A program made the position numbers and the translations under genes. A stretch of DNA of 64,000 bases, taken from Pseudomonas sp. JUb42 (lineage in GTDB: Bacteria > Pseudomonadota > Gammaproteobacteria > Pseudomonadales > Pseudomonadaceae). Positions within the stretch are counted from its first letter, which is position 1. Each line of letters opens with the position of its first letter. Location of the stretch: the NCBI RefSeq assembly GCF_024807945.1, contig NZ_JANUFD010000021.1, positions 39,440 to 103,439 of the forward strand, read 5' to 3'. Of the stretch, positions 34,028 through 42,765 are shown piece by piece. The notes under the pieces were generated by a model. It had not been told where the DNA came from, searched no databases, and was given only the letters and a program-made list of their open reading frames with translations.

Positions 34028-34401
34028 GAAGTCGGTCTTACCTGGCTGCGCCAGTCGGCGAGCAAATCGAGAAATGGGGGGATGAACGGCGCCCTGCCGC
34101 GAGGCGGCGAGTTTACCAGTCTGTAGGCTTTACGCCTCAGCTTTGTAAGAAGCTTCGACATATGCTCGTTGCTAAATCCCGTCCCCTGTGTGAGCATCTG
34201 CGCAACTATTGGCATTTACCTGAAAAAAACCTTGTCTTCAGGGGCCATCAGGCAGCTAATAGCCTTTTTTGACGTCAAGGATCTGTGTAGGACGATTCTG
34301 ACGGTAACAACCGTAAATATATTTTCATTTGACGGTTGACGAGGGTCTGTGCGGGAATCATTGTGGCGTTTCAATATCATCTGTTTCATTGAGACGCCTA
34401 A
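34028..34401. other. Gap between the GT4 gene and a small secreted protein gene
   Basis: No gene is supported. It contains the upstream regions of both divergent genes. The right third is AT-rich and should hold the promoter of the small secreted protein. Confidence 0.4.
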
Positions 34402-34740
34402 ATGAAAAAAATCTTCGCTGCTGTGGGCCTTTCGCTGTTTGCTGTGCACGCTGTAGCTGCGACCATCAAGATTGAAAATCAGTCTTCTTGGGAGATTCAT
34501 GAGGTCTACTTCGCTCCGTCGAGCCAGGACGATTGGGGCGATGACCATTTGGGCAAGCAGATTCTCAAACCAGGTACTACCCTGACGCTGACGGGCGTAA
34601 CGCCGGGCAAATGGGATGTGCGTCTGGTCGATGAAGATGAAGATGAGTGCATCGTTACCGGTCAGAAGATCGCCGAATCGGAAAAATTCGTGATCGATGA
34701 CAAAGATTTGATCAGTTGCCAGAAGGCGACTGAAGAGTAA
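34402..34740 (+). CDS. Small secreted protein of unknown function
   Basis: The 112-residue protein has a clear Sec signal (MKKIFAAVGLSLFAVHAVAA, cleavage after Ala20). The mature part starts TIKIENQSSWEIHEVYFAPS and is acidic, with DDWGDDHLG and RLVDEDEDECIVTG and two cysteines near 80 and 106 that may form a disulfide. Small proteins of this type recur in pseudomonads and act in the periplasm or outside; the job is unknown. It is followed by a strong terminator, so it is a single-gene unit. Confidence 0.75.
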   Translation: MKKIFAAVGLSLFAVHAVAATIKIENQSSWEIHEVYFAPSSQDDWGDDHLGKQILKPGTTLTLTGVTPGKWDVRLVDEDEDECIVTGQKIAESEKFVIDDKDLISCQKATEE

Positions 34741-34785
34741 GTTCTGATCGTTGCCATTCTCCAGGGTGGTTATGATGGAAGCTGG

Positions 34786-34820
34786 GCACCGTGGGGCAGC
34801 CCCCCACGGTGCTTTTTTTT
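34786..34820 (+). terminator. Rho-independent terminator
   Basis: GCACCGTGGGG (34786-34796), loop CAGCC, CCCCACGGTGC (34802-34812) and eight T (34813-34820) end the small secreted protein gene. Confidence 0.95.
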
Positions 34821-35089
34821 GCCTGGAGAAAAGTGAACCGGCCCGATTGTGCAGCGAAACCTGTGGTGGCAGCTGTGGGGGCCCTACTGTGTGCATCCAA
34901 CACATTGGCGGCGTCCGGAATAAAGCTTTCGCGAATGAATTCGCTCCCACAGTAGCGCGTGCATATCGTCGGATCTGTGGCCGGATTCATCCGCTGAAGG
35001 GGCTGCTCTGGCTTTACAGCAAACATAGAATCTCCCACAACTGTTCCCGCAGAATTCGCTCCTACAGTCGGCTTCCACGCTTCCCTGGC
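34821..35089. repeat. Intergenic zone of short REP-like units
   Basis: Units of the GCGAATGAATTCGCTCCCAC type lie at about 34932-34951, with related pieces near 34980 and 35050-35067. They match the unit at 53220-53241 and resemble the one cutting hipA at 27081. No gene is seen. Confidence 0.6.
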
Positions 35090-35989
35090 TCAGCTCAACC
35101 AGATCCCGCCATTGAGTGCCGGGGCGGTGGCGGCGATGTTTTCGTTGCTTTCGGCGAAGGCGGCCAGCACTTCATAGGCCGGTGTCCCGCTGTTCATGGC
35201 GGCAGACCAGTAGGCCTGGCCGACGGCGTCAGGCGCACGGTGCAGAACGTGCTGGTAGTAGCTATTGAGGAGGGCGGTCGTGTCGTTGCCCGGGTTCATG
35301 GTCTTGAACTCGGTGCTGTTGACGAATCCATTGGCCACGTCCTTGAGCGACATGCCGTTGTCCATCTGCTTGACCCAATAGTTGAGCCCGGTCAGATCCG
35401 GCTTGCGGTCGAATGCAGCCTGGTAGATACGGTAGGCCGAACCGGTGTTCTCACCGGCCTTGACGTCCAGGGCCAGAATCGAGCCATTGCCGGCCTCAAT
35501 TCGTTCGATACCATTCAGCGTATCCGTCATACCCTGGGTCGCGACTTTGTAGTAGTTGCCTGTGGGGGTAACGGTGATGTCGCTTTTACTGGCGTTATAG
35601 AAAACGGTATCAATGCCAGATCCACCGTTGTAGGTGTCATTACCTGTGTAGCCGTGAAAGCTATCGTTACCATCCGAGCCGATGAATGTATCGTTACTAC
35701 TGGTGAGAAGGGCCATTAGGCTATCGCCCCTGGTGACGAAAAGCTCTCGGGCGTCCAGTTTCAAATAATCAGCAGCAAGGTAGGTCTGGCCCCCCTGGGA
35801 GAACGTTACCCCCCATAGGGTTCCGCCAATTATTCCCGTGGCGTCGTAGATAAAGCTGCCAGAAAAGTCGATGGTGTGGACACCGTCACTGACTTGGGCG
35901 TGATAAGCGCTGAGAGCGGTTGTGCTGGGGCTCCGCCAGTCGTTTAAGTTGAAGGTGTCAGCAGGCCGAAAATAGGTGATGGTGCTCAT
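35090..35989 (-). CDS. RTX / DUF4214 secreted protein
   Basis: The 299-residue protein has no signal peptide. The N-terminal part (1-95) is beta-rich with DTFNLNDW. RTX-like repeats follow (NDTFIGSDGNDSFHGYTGND, then GGSGIDTVFY, about 97-130). The C-terminal half carries two DUF4214 units, YRIYQAAFDRKPDLTGLNYW and SYYQHVLHRAPDAVGQAYWS. It may be secreted by a type I system and attach to the surface. It is the third DUF4214 protein in the window, with the same RAPDAVG signature as the S-layer-like protein at 9125. Confidence 0.82.
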   Translation of the reverse strand: MSTITYFRPADTFNLNDWRSPSTTALSAYHAQVSDGVHTIDFSGSFIYDATGIIGGTLWGVTFSQGGQTYLAADYLKLDARELFVTRGDSLMALLTSSNDTFIGSDGNDSFHGYTGNDTYNGGSGIDTVFYNASKSDITVTPTGNYYKVATQGMTDTLNGIERIEAGNGSILALDVKAGENTGSAYRIYQAAFDRKPDLTGLNYWVKQMDNGMSLKDVANGFVNSTEFKTMNPGNDTTALLNSYYQHVLHRAPDAVGQAYWSAAMNSGTPAYEVLAAFAESNENIAATAPALNGGIWLS

Positions 35990-36207
35990 GAGGCGTCCTT
36001 ATCCATGGAAGGGACGGGCCGGCAAGGCCCGCGCTGAAGCGGGTGGTGGTAAAAACGTCATGCCTGAAACATAACGGTACATACCGACTACAAAAACGCC
36101 CTCTTGTTCAACCAACGACTCCCTTCCGCACACTAGTTGCAACACGTGTGCCCCCCTCGGATAATGCGCGACCCGCTACGCACTCGTAGCACCAGAATGG
36201 AGTATCT

Positions 36208-37626
36208 ATGTTCACCCCCGTAATCCTGGCCGGCGGTAATGGTTCGCGCCTGTGGCCTCTGTCGCGGCAGAGTTTTCCCAAGCAGTTCCTCGCCCTCGAC
36301 GGGCAGGATCAGGGCACGATGTTCCAGCGCACGCTGGCCCGTCTGCAGGGCTTGGAGCATTCTCCGGCCATGGTGGTGAGCAACGAAAATCATCGGTTTA
36401 TCGTCGCCGAGCAACTGCGTGTGGCGAAGATGACCAGCCGCCGGATCATTCTCGAGCCGCTGGCCCGCAATACCGCCCCGGCCATTGCTCTGGCCGCGCT
36501 GGAAGCCACCGCCGACGGCAGTGACCCGATCCTGCTGGTACTGGCCGCCGACCACCATATCGATAACGAAGACAGCTTCCGCGAGGCCGTCAGCGTTGCC
36601 CAGGTGCACGCAGCGGCCGGGCGTCTGGTGACCTTCGGCATCACGCCGACCCACGCCGAGACCGGTTTCGGTTACATCCAGTGCGGTGCCGCAGTGGAGC
36701 AGGGCGGTTTCGACATTGCCGCGTTCAAGGAAAAGCCATCGCAGGTGCTGGCCGAGGAGTACCTGTCGTCGGGCGTGTACCTGTGGAACAGCGGCATGTT
36801 CATGTTCCGCGCCTCGGTGTTCCTGGCCGAGATGCAGCAGTATCGCCCGGACATCCTCGCTGCCTGCCGCGTGGCCCTGGAACACGCTCAGGCCGACAGC
36901 CACTTCCTGCATGTACAGGCCGAGCAGTTCGCTTTGTGCGCCGATGAGTCGGTGGACTATGCGGTGATGGAGCACACCAACGCTGGCCTGGTCGTGCCGC
37001 TGGATGCCGGCTGGAACGACCTAGGCAGCTGGTCGGCGATCTGGGACGTGGGCCCGCACGACGCCAACGCCAACCGTCTGGAAGGCGACGTAATCGCCAT
37101 CGACACGCGCAATTGCCTGGTGCAGTCCCATCATCGTCTGGTCGCTACCGTGGGCCTGGAAGACCTGATCGTCATCGAGACCAAGGACGCCGTACTGGTT
37201 GCCAACAAACACGACAGTCAGCAGGTCAAGGATGTGGTCAAGCGACTGCAGGCCGAAGAGCGCGAAGAGTTCGTCAGCCATCCGCTGGTCAACCGCCCAT
37301 GGGGCCATTACGACACCGTCGACAAGGGCGAGCGTTATCAGGTCAAGCGCATCAGTGTGCTGCCGGGTGAGTGCCTGTCGCTGCAACTGCACTACCACCG
37401 CGCCGAGCACTGGATCGTGGTGTCGGGTACGGCCAAGGTCATCTGCGGCGACAAGGAACTGATCCTCTCCGAGAACCAGTCCACCTACATCCCGCTGGGG
37501 GTCAAGCACTCGCTGGCCAACCCGGGCAAGGTGCCGTTGGAGTTGATCGAAGTGCAGTCCGGGGTGTACCTGGGCGAAGACGATATCGTGCGTTTCGAAG
37601 ACCGTTACGGCCGCCTGGCCAAGTAA
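36208..37626 (+). CDS. wbpW: Mannose-1-phosphate guanylyltransferase / mannose-6-phosphate isomerase
   Basis: The 472-residue bifunctional enzyme starts with the pyrophosphorylase signature VILAGGNGSRLWPLSR followed by PKQFLAL. It has FKEKPSQVLAEEYLSSGVYLWNSGMF in the nucleotidyltransferase part (1-290). The C-terminal cupin (about 350-470) has NRPWGHYDTVDKGERYQVKR and QLHYHRAEHWIVVSGTA with the metal-binding residues. It makes mannose-6-phosphate from fructose-6-phosphate and then GDP-mannose. It feeds GDP-D-rhamnose synthesis via Gmd and Rmd. I name it wbpW from the nearby A-band-like genes; algA and pslB are paralogues with the same activity. GGAG precedes the ATG. Confidence 0.9.
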   Translation: MFTPVILAGGNGSRLWPLSRQSFPKQFLALDGQDQGTMFQRTLARLQGLEHSPAMVVSNENHRFIVAEQLRVAKMTSRRIILEPLARNTAPAIALAALEATADGSDPILLVLAADHHIDNEDSFREAVSVAQVHAAAGRLVTFGITPTHAETGFGYIQCGAAVEQGGFDIAAFKEKPSQVLAEEYLSSGVYLWNSGMFMFRASVFLAEMQQYRPDILAACRVALEHAQADSHFLHVQAEQFALCADESVDYAVMEHTNAGLVVPLDAGWNDLGSWSAIWDVGPHDANANRLEGDVIAIDTRNCLVQSHHRLVATVGLEDLIVIETKDAVLVANKHDSQQVKDVVKRLQAEEREEFVSHPLVNRPWGHYDTVDKGERYQVKRISVLPGECLSLQLHYHRAEHWIVVSGTAKVICGDKELILSENQSTYIPLGVKHSLANPGKVPLELIEVQSGVYLGEDDIVRFEDRYGRLAK

Positions 37627-37688
37627 CGGCTGCCGGCGCCTGCCCTTGCGGGCGCCGTCACCGCCTCATCTGCTTCAGGTAACTCCCC

Positions 37689-38867
37689 ATGTTTCCCTCT
37701 ATGCCCCCCTCTTTCAAAGCCCTGGTCTGGGTGCTGCCCATGGCCTTGCTGCTCACCGCCTGCGACAAGCCGGAGAAAACCCCGGCGCCTGCCCAGGCCC
37801 CTGCGGTCGAACCGCACACCACTTACGTGAAAGCGGGCTGGGATGCCTTGCCTCCTGTGGCCGATGCCGACCTGCAAGCCGGTTTTGCGTCGTGGCGCAG
37901 CGCCTGTGCGACGCGGCTCAAGAGCGATGCGGTGTGGGCCGAGACCTGCGCCGCCGCGCTGAACCTGCCGGTGGTGCCGACTGCGGCGGATATTCGCAGC
38001 TTCTTGCAGGCGCGCTTGCAGGTCTACAGCCTGCGCGCAGCGGGGGGCAGTGCCGAGGGTTTGATCACCGGTTACTACGAGCCGGTCTACCCCGGCAGCC
38101 TGACCCGCAGCGACGTAGCGACAGTGCCGGTCTACGGCGTGCCGGATGACCTGATCATCGTCAATTTGGAAAGCATCTACCCGGAACTCAAGGGCAAGCG
38201 CCTGCGCGGACGTCTCGAAGGCCGGGTGCTCAAGCCCTATGACGACGCGGCGGCGATCAACGCCCAGGGCGTCAAGGCGCCGGTGATTGCCTGGCTGACC
38301 AGTCAGATGGATCTGCAATTTCTGCAGATCCAGGGTTCAGGCCGGATTCGTCTGAACGACGGCAAGCAACTGCGCATCGGTTACGCCGACCAGAACGGCC
38401 ACCCGTATAAAGCCATCGGCCGCTGGCTGGTGGAGCAGGGCGAACTGAAGAAAGAAGACGTGACCATGGGCGCTATCTCCAGCTGGGCCAAGGCCCACCC
38501 GCAGCGCATCGGCGAGTTGCTGGCGAGCAACCCCAGTTATGTGTTTTTCGCCCGCAACCCGGACAGCAACGAAGGCCCGCGCGGTTCGCTCAATGTACCG
38601 CTGACCGCTGGTTACAGCGTGGCGATTGACCGCAAGGTGATTCCGTTGGGCAGCCTGCTGTGGCTGTCGACCACGCGCCCGGACGGCACCCCGCTGGTGC
38701 GCCCAGTGGCGGCTCAGGACACGGGCGGAGCGATTGCTGGTGAAGTGCGCGCCGACCTGTTCTGGGGGACCGGCGATGCCGCCGGCGACCTGGCTGGGAA
38801 CATGAAACAGAAAGGCGCGATCTGGCTGCTGTGGCCGCAGAAGGCGGCGTTGCCTTCTGCACAATAG
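37689..38867 (+). CDS. mltA: Membrane-bound lytic transglycosylase A
   Basis: The 392-residue protein has a lipoprotein signal (ALLLTAC, lipidated Cys25). It then has the MltA domain: GLITGYYEPVYPGS, VYGVPDDL, QGVKAPVIAWL, QIQGSGRIRLNDGK, YADQNGHPYKAIGRWL. The C-terminal 3D domain is YSVAIDRKVIPLGSLLWLST and AQDTGGAIAGEVRADLFWG, with the catalytic Asp (DTGGAI). It cleaves peptidoglycan glycan strands to 1,6-anhydro products. The residue after the lipid Cys is Asp, a Lol-avoidance signal in E. coli, so inner-membrane retention is possible, but the rule is different in pseudomonads. A second start at Met5 is possible. Confidence 0.93.
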   Translation: MFPSMPPSFKALVWVLPMALLLTACDKPEKTPAPAQAPAVEPHTTYVKAGWDALPPVADADLQAGFASWRSACATRLKSDAVWAETCAAALNLPVVPTAADIRSFLQARLQVYSLRAAGGSAEGLITGYYEPVYPGSLTRSDVATVPVYGVPDDLIIVNLESIYPELKGKRLRGRLEGRVLKPYDDAAAINAQGVKAPVIAWLTSQMDLQFLQIQGSGRIRLNDGKQLRIGYADQNGHPYKAIGRWLVEQGELKKEDVTMGAISSWAKAHPQRIGELLASNPSYVFFARNPDSNEGPRGSLNVPLTAGYSVAIDRKVIPLGSLLWLSTTRPDGTPLVRPVAAQDTGGAIAGEVRADLFWGTGDAAGDLAGNMKQKGAIWLLWPQKAALPSAQ

Positions 38868-38879
38868 AGGCGACGAACT

Positions 38880-38977
38880 TTGTGGGAGCCGGCTTGCTGG
38901 CGATCGAGTGCGAAGCGCTCGCAATAGTTTCAGTGACTGACCCGAGCCATCGCCACCAAGGCGGCTCCCACGATGTA
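38880..38977. repeat. REP-like inverted pair
   Basis: GTGGGAGCCGGCTTGCTGGC near 38882 faces CAAGGCGGCTCCCAC near 38958-38972. It lies between the convergent mltA and diguanylate cyclase genes. Confidence 0.65.
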
Positions 38978-38988
38978 TCAGCCGCTGG

Positions 38989-40563
38989 TTACAACGCCAT
39001 ACTCCGATTGCGCCCCGTACGCTTGGCCAGGTACAGCGCCGAGTCAGCGTTTTCAACGAAGCCTTTGACGCTGACATCCATGCCCGGCACTTCGGTATGG
39101 CAGCCCATGCTCACGGTGACCACCTGTTCCGGGTTATCGGCGTGGGGCAGGTGTTCGTTGTAGATGGCCAGGCGGATGGCTTCGGCCATGTTCAACGCGC
39201 CGTCGCTGTCGGTGTCCGGCAGCAGGATGGCGATTTCCTCGCCACCATAGCGCACGCCCAGGTCGCCCGGGCGCCGCAGGCACTGCTTGACCACATTGGC
39301 CACCGCAACGATGCAGGCGTCGCCGGCGACATGGCCGTAGTGGTCGTTGTAGCTTTTGAAGAAGTCGATATCGAGCATGAGCAGGCTCAAGGGCGCCGCG
39401 CCGCGCTGACCACGCAGAAACTCCAGCTCCAGGTTCTTCTCGAACAGGCGTCGGTTGGCCAGGCCCGTCAGGCTGTCCTTGAGAGCCAGCTCCTCGAGCA
39501 CGCTCTGGGTGTCGCGCAGATCGGCTTCGATGCGCACGCCGTAGCGCAGCTGTATCACCAGCATGAAGCCGAACAGGGTGTTGACCACCAGCAGGGCGAA
39601 GATGATGCCGTAGGTGTTGCGCGCCGAGTCCTGCCATTCGGCGAGGATGGTGCGTCGGGAAATCCCCGCTGCGACGATCACGTTGTAATTCTCTACGGTG
39701 CGATAGCCGTACAAACGCATGATCCCATCCAGAATCGACGGCACCATGGCCACTCCGGAACTGGCGTAGGGCAGGTAGTTGGAGAAGATCTGCCCCTTGG
39801 CCAGGCTGGCGCCGATGTTTTCCTCGGCGAACGGGCGCCGCGCCAGGATCGTCCCGTCGGCCCTGGCCAGGAAGATCACGCCGTCGTCGCCAATGCCGAA
39901 ACTGGCGAAGTATCTGTCGAAGTACGACATCTTGATAGTCGCCAGGGCTACGCCCAGGAACTGGCCGTTGTCATCGTTGATGCGCCGCGAGAGCGGGATG
40001 ATCCACTCGCCCGTGGTGCGGCTGTGGATCGCCGTGCCAATACGCGGGACCAGTGACGCGTGAGTGGCGTGGAACTGAAAATACTCACGGTCGGCGTTAT
40101 TGGCGCCCGGCGCAATCTGGCCGAAGGAGGACAGCAACCATTCGCCGTCCTTGCCGTAGATGAACACCCCGTGCAACTGATTGACCGCCCGTACCTGCTG
40201 CTCGGCGAAGGCCTGGACGTTGGAGTTGTTGTGCTCGTTGCGGCGGTTAGCCTGGAACAGTTCGATGGTGCCGCTGAGTACGATATTGGCCTCATCGAAC
40301 GCATCGGCGGCCTGCTGGGCCATGGCCTTGGCCAGGTTGGTGCTGTCGGTGCGGGCATGATCGAGTTCGTGATCGCGGGCCTGGAGCAGTTGATAGATCG
40401 ACAGCCCGATGATCGACGCGCAGACCACGATGATAAATGCGATCGAGACCTTTACCACGGGCAAGCGCTTGAGCCTTCCGGTGAAGATCTTCTGGGTCGC
40501 GGTTAAAAAGTCAGGCAAAGGCAAGGCATCCTGTGGAGGGGTAAAAGTCTCTTTGCGCTGCAA
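38989..40563 (-). CDS. Membrane diguanylate cyclase with periplasmic Cache sensor
   Basis: The 524-residue protein has a membrane segment near 37-62, a periplasmic double-Cache-type sensor (about 65-310, with HATHASLVPRIGTAIHSRTTGEWII), a second membrane segment near 315-340 and a C-terminal GGDEF domain. The active site is RYGGEEIAIL, a functional GGEEF variant; the I-site RxxD (RPGD) sits five residues upstream, so product inhibition by c-di-GMP is expected. LLMLDIDFFKSYNDHYGH supplies the metal-binding Asp. It makes c-di-GMP in response to an unknown periplasmic ligand and would favour sessile growth. Confidence 0.92.
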   Translation of the reverse strand: MQRKETFTPPQDALPLPDFLTATQKIFTGRLKRLPVVKVSIAFIIVVCASIIGLSIYQLLQARDHELDHARTDSTNLAKAMAQQAADAFDEANIVLSGTIELFQANRRNEHNNSNVQAFAEQQVRAVNQLHGVFIYGKDGEWLLSSFGQIAPGANNADREYFQFHATHASLVPRIGTAIHSRTTGEWIIPLSRRINDDNGQFLGVALATIKMSYFDRYFASFGIGDDGVIFLARADGTILARRPFAEENIGASLAKGQIFSNYLPYASSGVAMVPSILDGIMRLYGYRTVENYNVIVAAGISRRTILAEWQDSARNTYGIIFALLVVNTLFGFMLVIQLRYGVRIEADLRDTQSVLEELALKDSLTGLANRRLFEKNLELEFLRGQRGAAPLSLLMLDIDFFKSYNDHYGHVAGDACIVAVANVVKQCLRRPGDLGVRYGGEEIAILLPDTDSDGALNMAEAIRLAIYNEHLPHADNPEQVVTVSMGCHTEVPGMDVSVKGFVENADSALYLAKRTGRNRSMAL

Positions 40564-40900
40564 GGAATCATCTGGGGTTATCGACAGTAGTCAGGGAATC
40601 TGAATGCAGGGCCTGAGCAACTCGGCATAACTATAGTGGACGCCACGAAATGCATTTCGTGCGAAGCGCCCTGGCAGAAGCAAGTCACCTTTGGGCCTCT
40701 GCCGGTTTTTAGCTGATATGTGACATTTAATCGGTAGTAGCCCATTGACACGTCTGTACCGTCTTCTATGATCGGCAGATCTTTCGGCTTGCCGAAAACT
40801 TCTCGTCTGCCTTCGCAAACCCTGCCCATGATCAAGCCCCTCTGTTGCGGGCTCGCTCATCATTTGCGTTTGATTTCACTTTCCCGGAAAGGAATCTACC
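40564..40900. promoter_or_regulatory. Divergent promoter region with a perfect 18-bp palindrome
   Basis: CACGAAATGCATTTCGTG at 40644-40661 is an exact palindrome between the divergent diguanylate cyclase and chemoreceptor genes. It has the size of a dimeric regulator site. The rest of the 337-bp gap holds no supported gene. Confidence 0.6.
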
Positions 40901-42580
40901 GTGGCGCTCAACTTACGCAGCAAAGTGATCCTGTTAGCGATTGTGCCCAGCCTGTTATTGGCTGCCGTCATCAGCGCCATCGCTTTTGTGGTCCTGGAAA
41001 AACTGGCCACTGAAGAAGTCGATCAGACCCGTACGTTATTGACCGAAGAACGGCGTTTATCGCTGAAGAACTACACCGAAATCGGTCTTGCCGCGATCAA
41101 GCCGATCTACGACGCCGCGGCGCCCGGCGATACGGCTGCGCGGGACAAGGCTGTACAAGTACTGCGCAAGTTGAACTACGACAAGGCCGCTTACTTCTAC
41201 GGCTATAACTCGGCCAGTGTGCGGGTGTTCTGGGCGGATAAAGACCAGGACATCGGCAAGAGTTTTATCGACTCCAAGGACGCCAATGGCGTGCCGGTGG
41301 TCAGTGGTCTGGTCGAGGCGGGCAAGTCCGGCAAGCATTTCTTCCGCTATGACTGGCCGACGCCGGGCAGCGACAAACCGGTGCCCAAGCTCGGCTATAC
41401 CGTGTTTCTCGATAAGTGGGACCTGATCTTCGGCACCCAGGTGAACCTGGACGATATCGAAGAGCAGGTGCAGGCCATTTCTACTGACCGTCATAGCCGC
41501 ATCGGTTCCTACACGGCGTTCATCATTGCGGTCGCCGCGGTGCTGTTGGCGCTGGTGGCGGGTGTCGGTGCGCTGCTGGGCAACAGCATCGTCAAGCCGG
41601 TACTGGCAATCAAGACCAAGCTCGATGACATTGCTGCCGGTGACGGCGACCTGACCCACCGTCTGCCGATCACCAGTAACGACGAACTGGGCGTGCTGGC
41701 CAACTCGTTCAACCTGTTCGTGGAGAAGATCCACACCCTGGTGCGGCAGATTGCCGAGATGACCGGGCAACTGACCGGGCTGGTCGGCGACATGTCGTCC
41801 CAGGCCGGGCGCTCCGAGCATCAGATGGAGCTGCAACGCCAGGAGACTGACCAGGTCGCCACCGCCATTCACGAGATGTCCACGGCGGCGCATCAGGTCT
41901 CGGTCAGCGCCCAGGGCGCTTCCCAGGCGGCCAAACAGACCAGCGATGTCGGCAGTGAAGCCCGTCGTGTGGTCACCGAGAGCATTGCCAGCATTCATGA
42001 GCTGATCGGTGAGATCAGTGACAGCAGCTCGTCTTTGGATCACCTGCAGAAGAACGTGGAATCCATCGCCAGTGTGGTCGATGTGATTCGCTCCATCGCC
42101 GAGCAGACTAACCTGCTGGCCCTGAACGCGGCCATCGAAGCGGCCCGGGCAGGTGATGCCGGACGTGGTTTTGCCGTGGTTGCCGACGAAGTCCGCGCCT
42201 TAGCCAGCCGCACCCAGAAAAGCACTCAGGAGATCAACGAAATGATCGGCCTGTTGCAGCGCGGCACGCAGAATGCCGTCACCTCCATGAGCCGCTCCAG
42301 CGAGACCGGCAAGACCACGGGCGAGCTGGCCAACCAGGCGGGCAAGTCGCTGGATGCCATTGGTCACCTGATCGAGACCATCAACGACATGAACGCGCAG
42401 ATCGCCAGCGCCTCGGAAGAACAGACCTCCGTGGCCGAGGAAGTCAGCCGCAGCATGACCCAGATCGCCCAGTCGGTGGACAGCGTCGCCGACGATGCCC
42501 AGGGCGGTGCGCAGACAGCGCGTAGGCTGAATGAGCTGGGCAATCGCTTGGGTGGGTTGGTCAAACAATTCAGGATTTGA
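40901..42580 (+). CDS. Methyl-accepting chemotaxis protein with Cache sensor
   Basis: The 559-residue receptor has TM1 near 8-35, a periplasmic single Cache domain (about 37-190, with YFYGYNSASVRVFWADKDQDIGKS and FFRYDWPTPGSDKPVPKLGY), TM2 near 205-228 and HAMP (230-285). A methylation and signalling coiled coil carries the invariant hairpin IAEQTNLLALNAAIEAARAG and GRGFAVVADEVRALA. Single Cache domains of this sort often bind small organic acids or amines; the ligand here is unknown. It is controlled separately from the divergent cyclase. Confidence 0.95.
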   Translation: MALNLRSKVILLAIVPSLLLAAVISAIAFVVLEKLATEEVDQTRTLLTEERRLSLKNYTEIGLAAIKPIYDAAAPGDTAARDKAVQVLRKLNYDKAAYFYGYNSASVRVFWADKDQDIGKSFIDSKDANGVPVVSGLVEAGKSGKHFFRYDWPTPGSDKPVPKLGYTVFLDKWDLIFGTQVNLDDIEEQVQAISTDRHSRIGSYTAFIIAVAAVLLALVAGVGALLGNSIVKPVLAIKTKLDDIAAGDGDLTHRLPITSNDELGVLANSFNLFVEKIHTLVRQIAEMTGQLTGLVGDMSSQAGRSEHQMELQRQETDQVATAIHEMSTAAHQVSVSAQGASQAAKQTSDVGSEARRVVTESIASIHELIGEISDSSSSLDHLQKNVESIASVVDVIRSIAEQTNLLALNAAIEAARAGDAGRGFAVVADEVRALASRTQKSTQEINEMIGLLQRGTQNAVTSMSRSSETGKTTGELANQAGKSLDAIGHLIETINDMNAQIASASEEQTSVAEEVSRSMTQIAQSVDSVADDAQGGAQTARRLNELGNRLGGLVKQFRI

Positions 42581-42603
42581 GACGCTGAGTGCTGCAAGTT
42601 CGG

Positions 42604-42704
42604 ACTTGTGAAAGCGAGGCTTGCCCGCGAAGAGGCCAGTACATCCGCTACATTTTTTCAGGCTGAAAAATCGCCTTAGCGGGCAAGCCTCGCGCCCACT
42701 GGAA
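42604..42704. repeat. REP-like inverted pair (GCGAGGCTTGCCCGC type)
   Basis: GCGAGGCTTGCCCGCGAAG at about 42615 faces TTAGCGGGCAAGCCTCGCG at 42676-42694. The pair can form a long hairpin after the chemoreceptor gene. Confidence 0.75.
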
Positions 42705-42710
42705 TCGCGC

Positions 42711-42742
42711 ATCTAGATAGATATATAGCTATCTATCTAGAT
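42711..42742. repeat. CTAG-rich palindrome, 13-bp perfect arms
   Basis: ATCTAGATAGATA (42711-42723) and TATCTATCTAGAT (42730-42742) flank TATAGC. It lies just upstream of the histidine kinase gene, a few bases from the ribosome site, so it could affect its translation or bind a protein. It shares TATATAGCTA with the palindrome at 7987-8021. Confidence 0.85.
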
Positions 42743-42765
42743 ATAAATCAAGGATGGTCCGCTCT

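Noticed and set aside
42754..42765. ATG 42754 as kinase start
   Set aside because: The purine tract directly abuts this ATG, leaving no spacing; ATG 42766 has suitable spacing.
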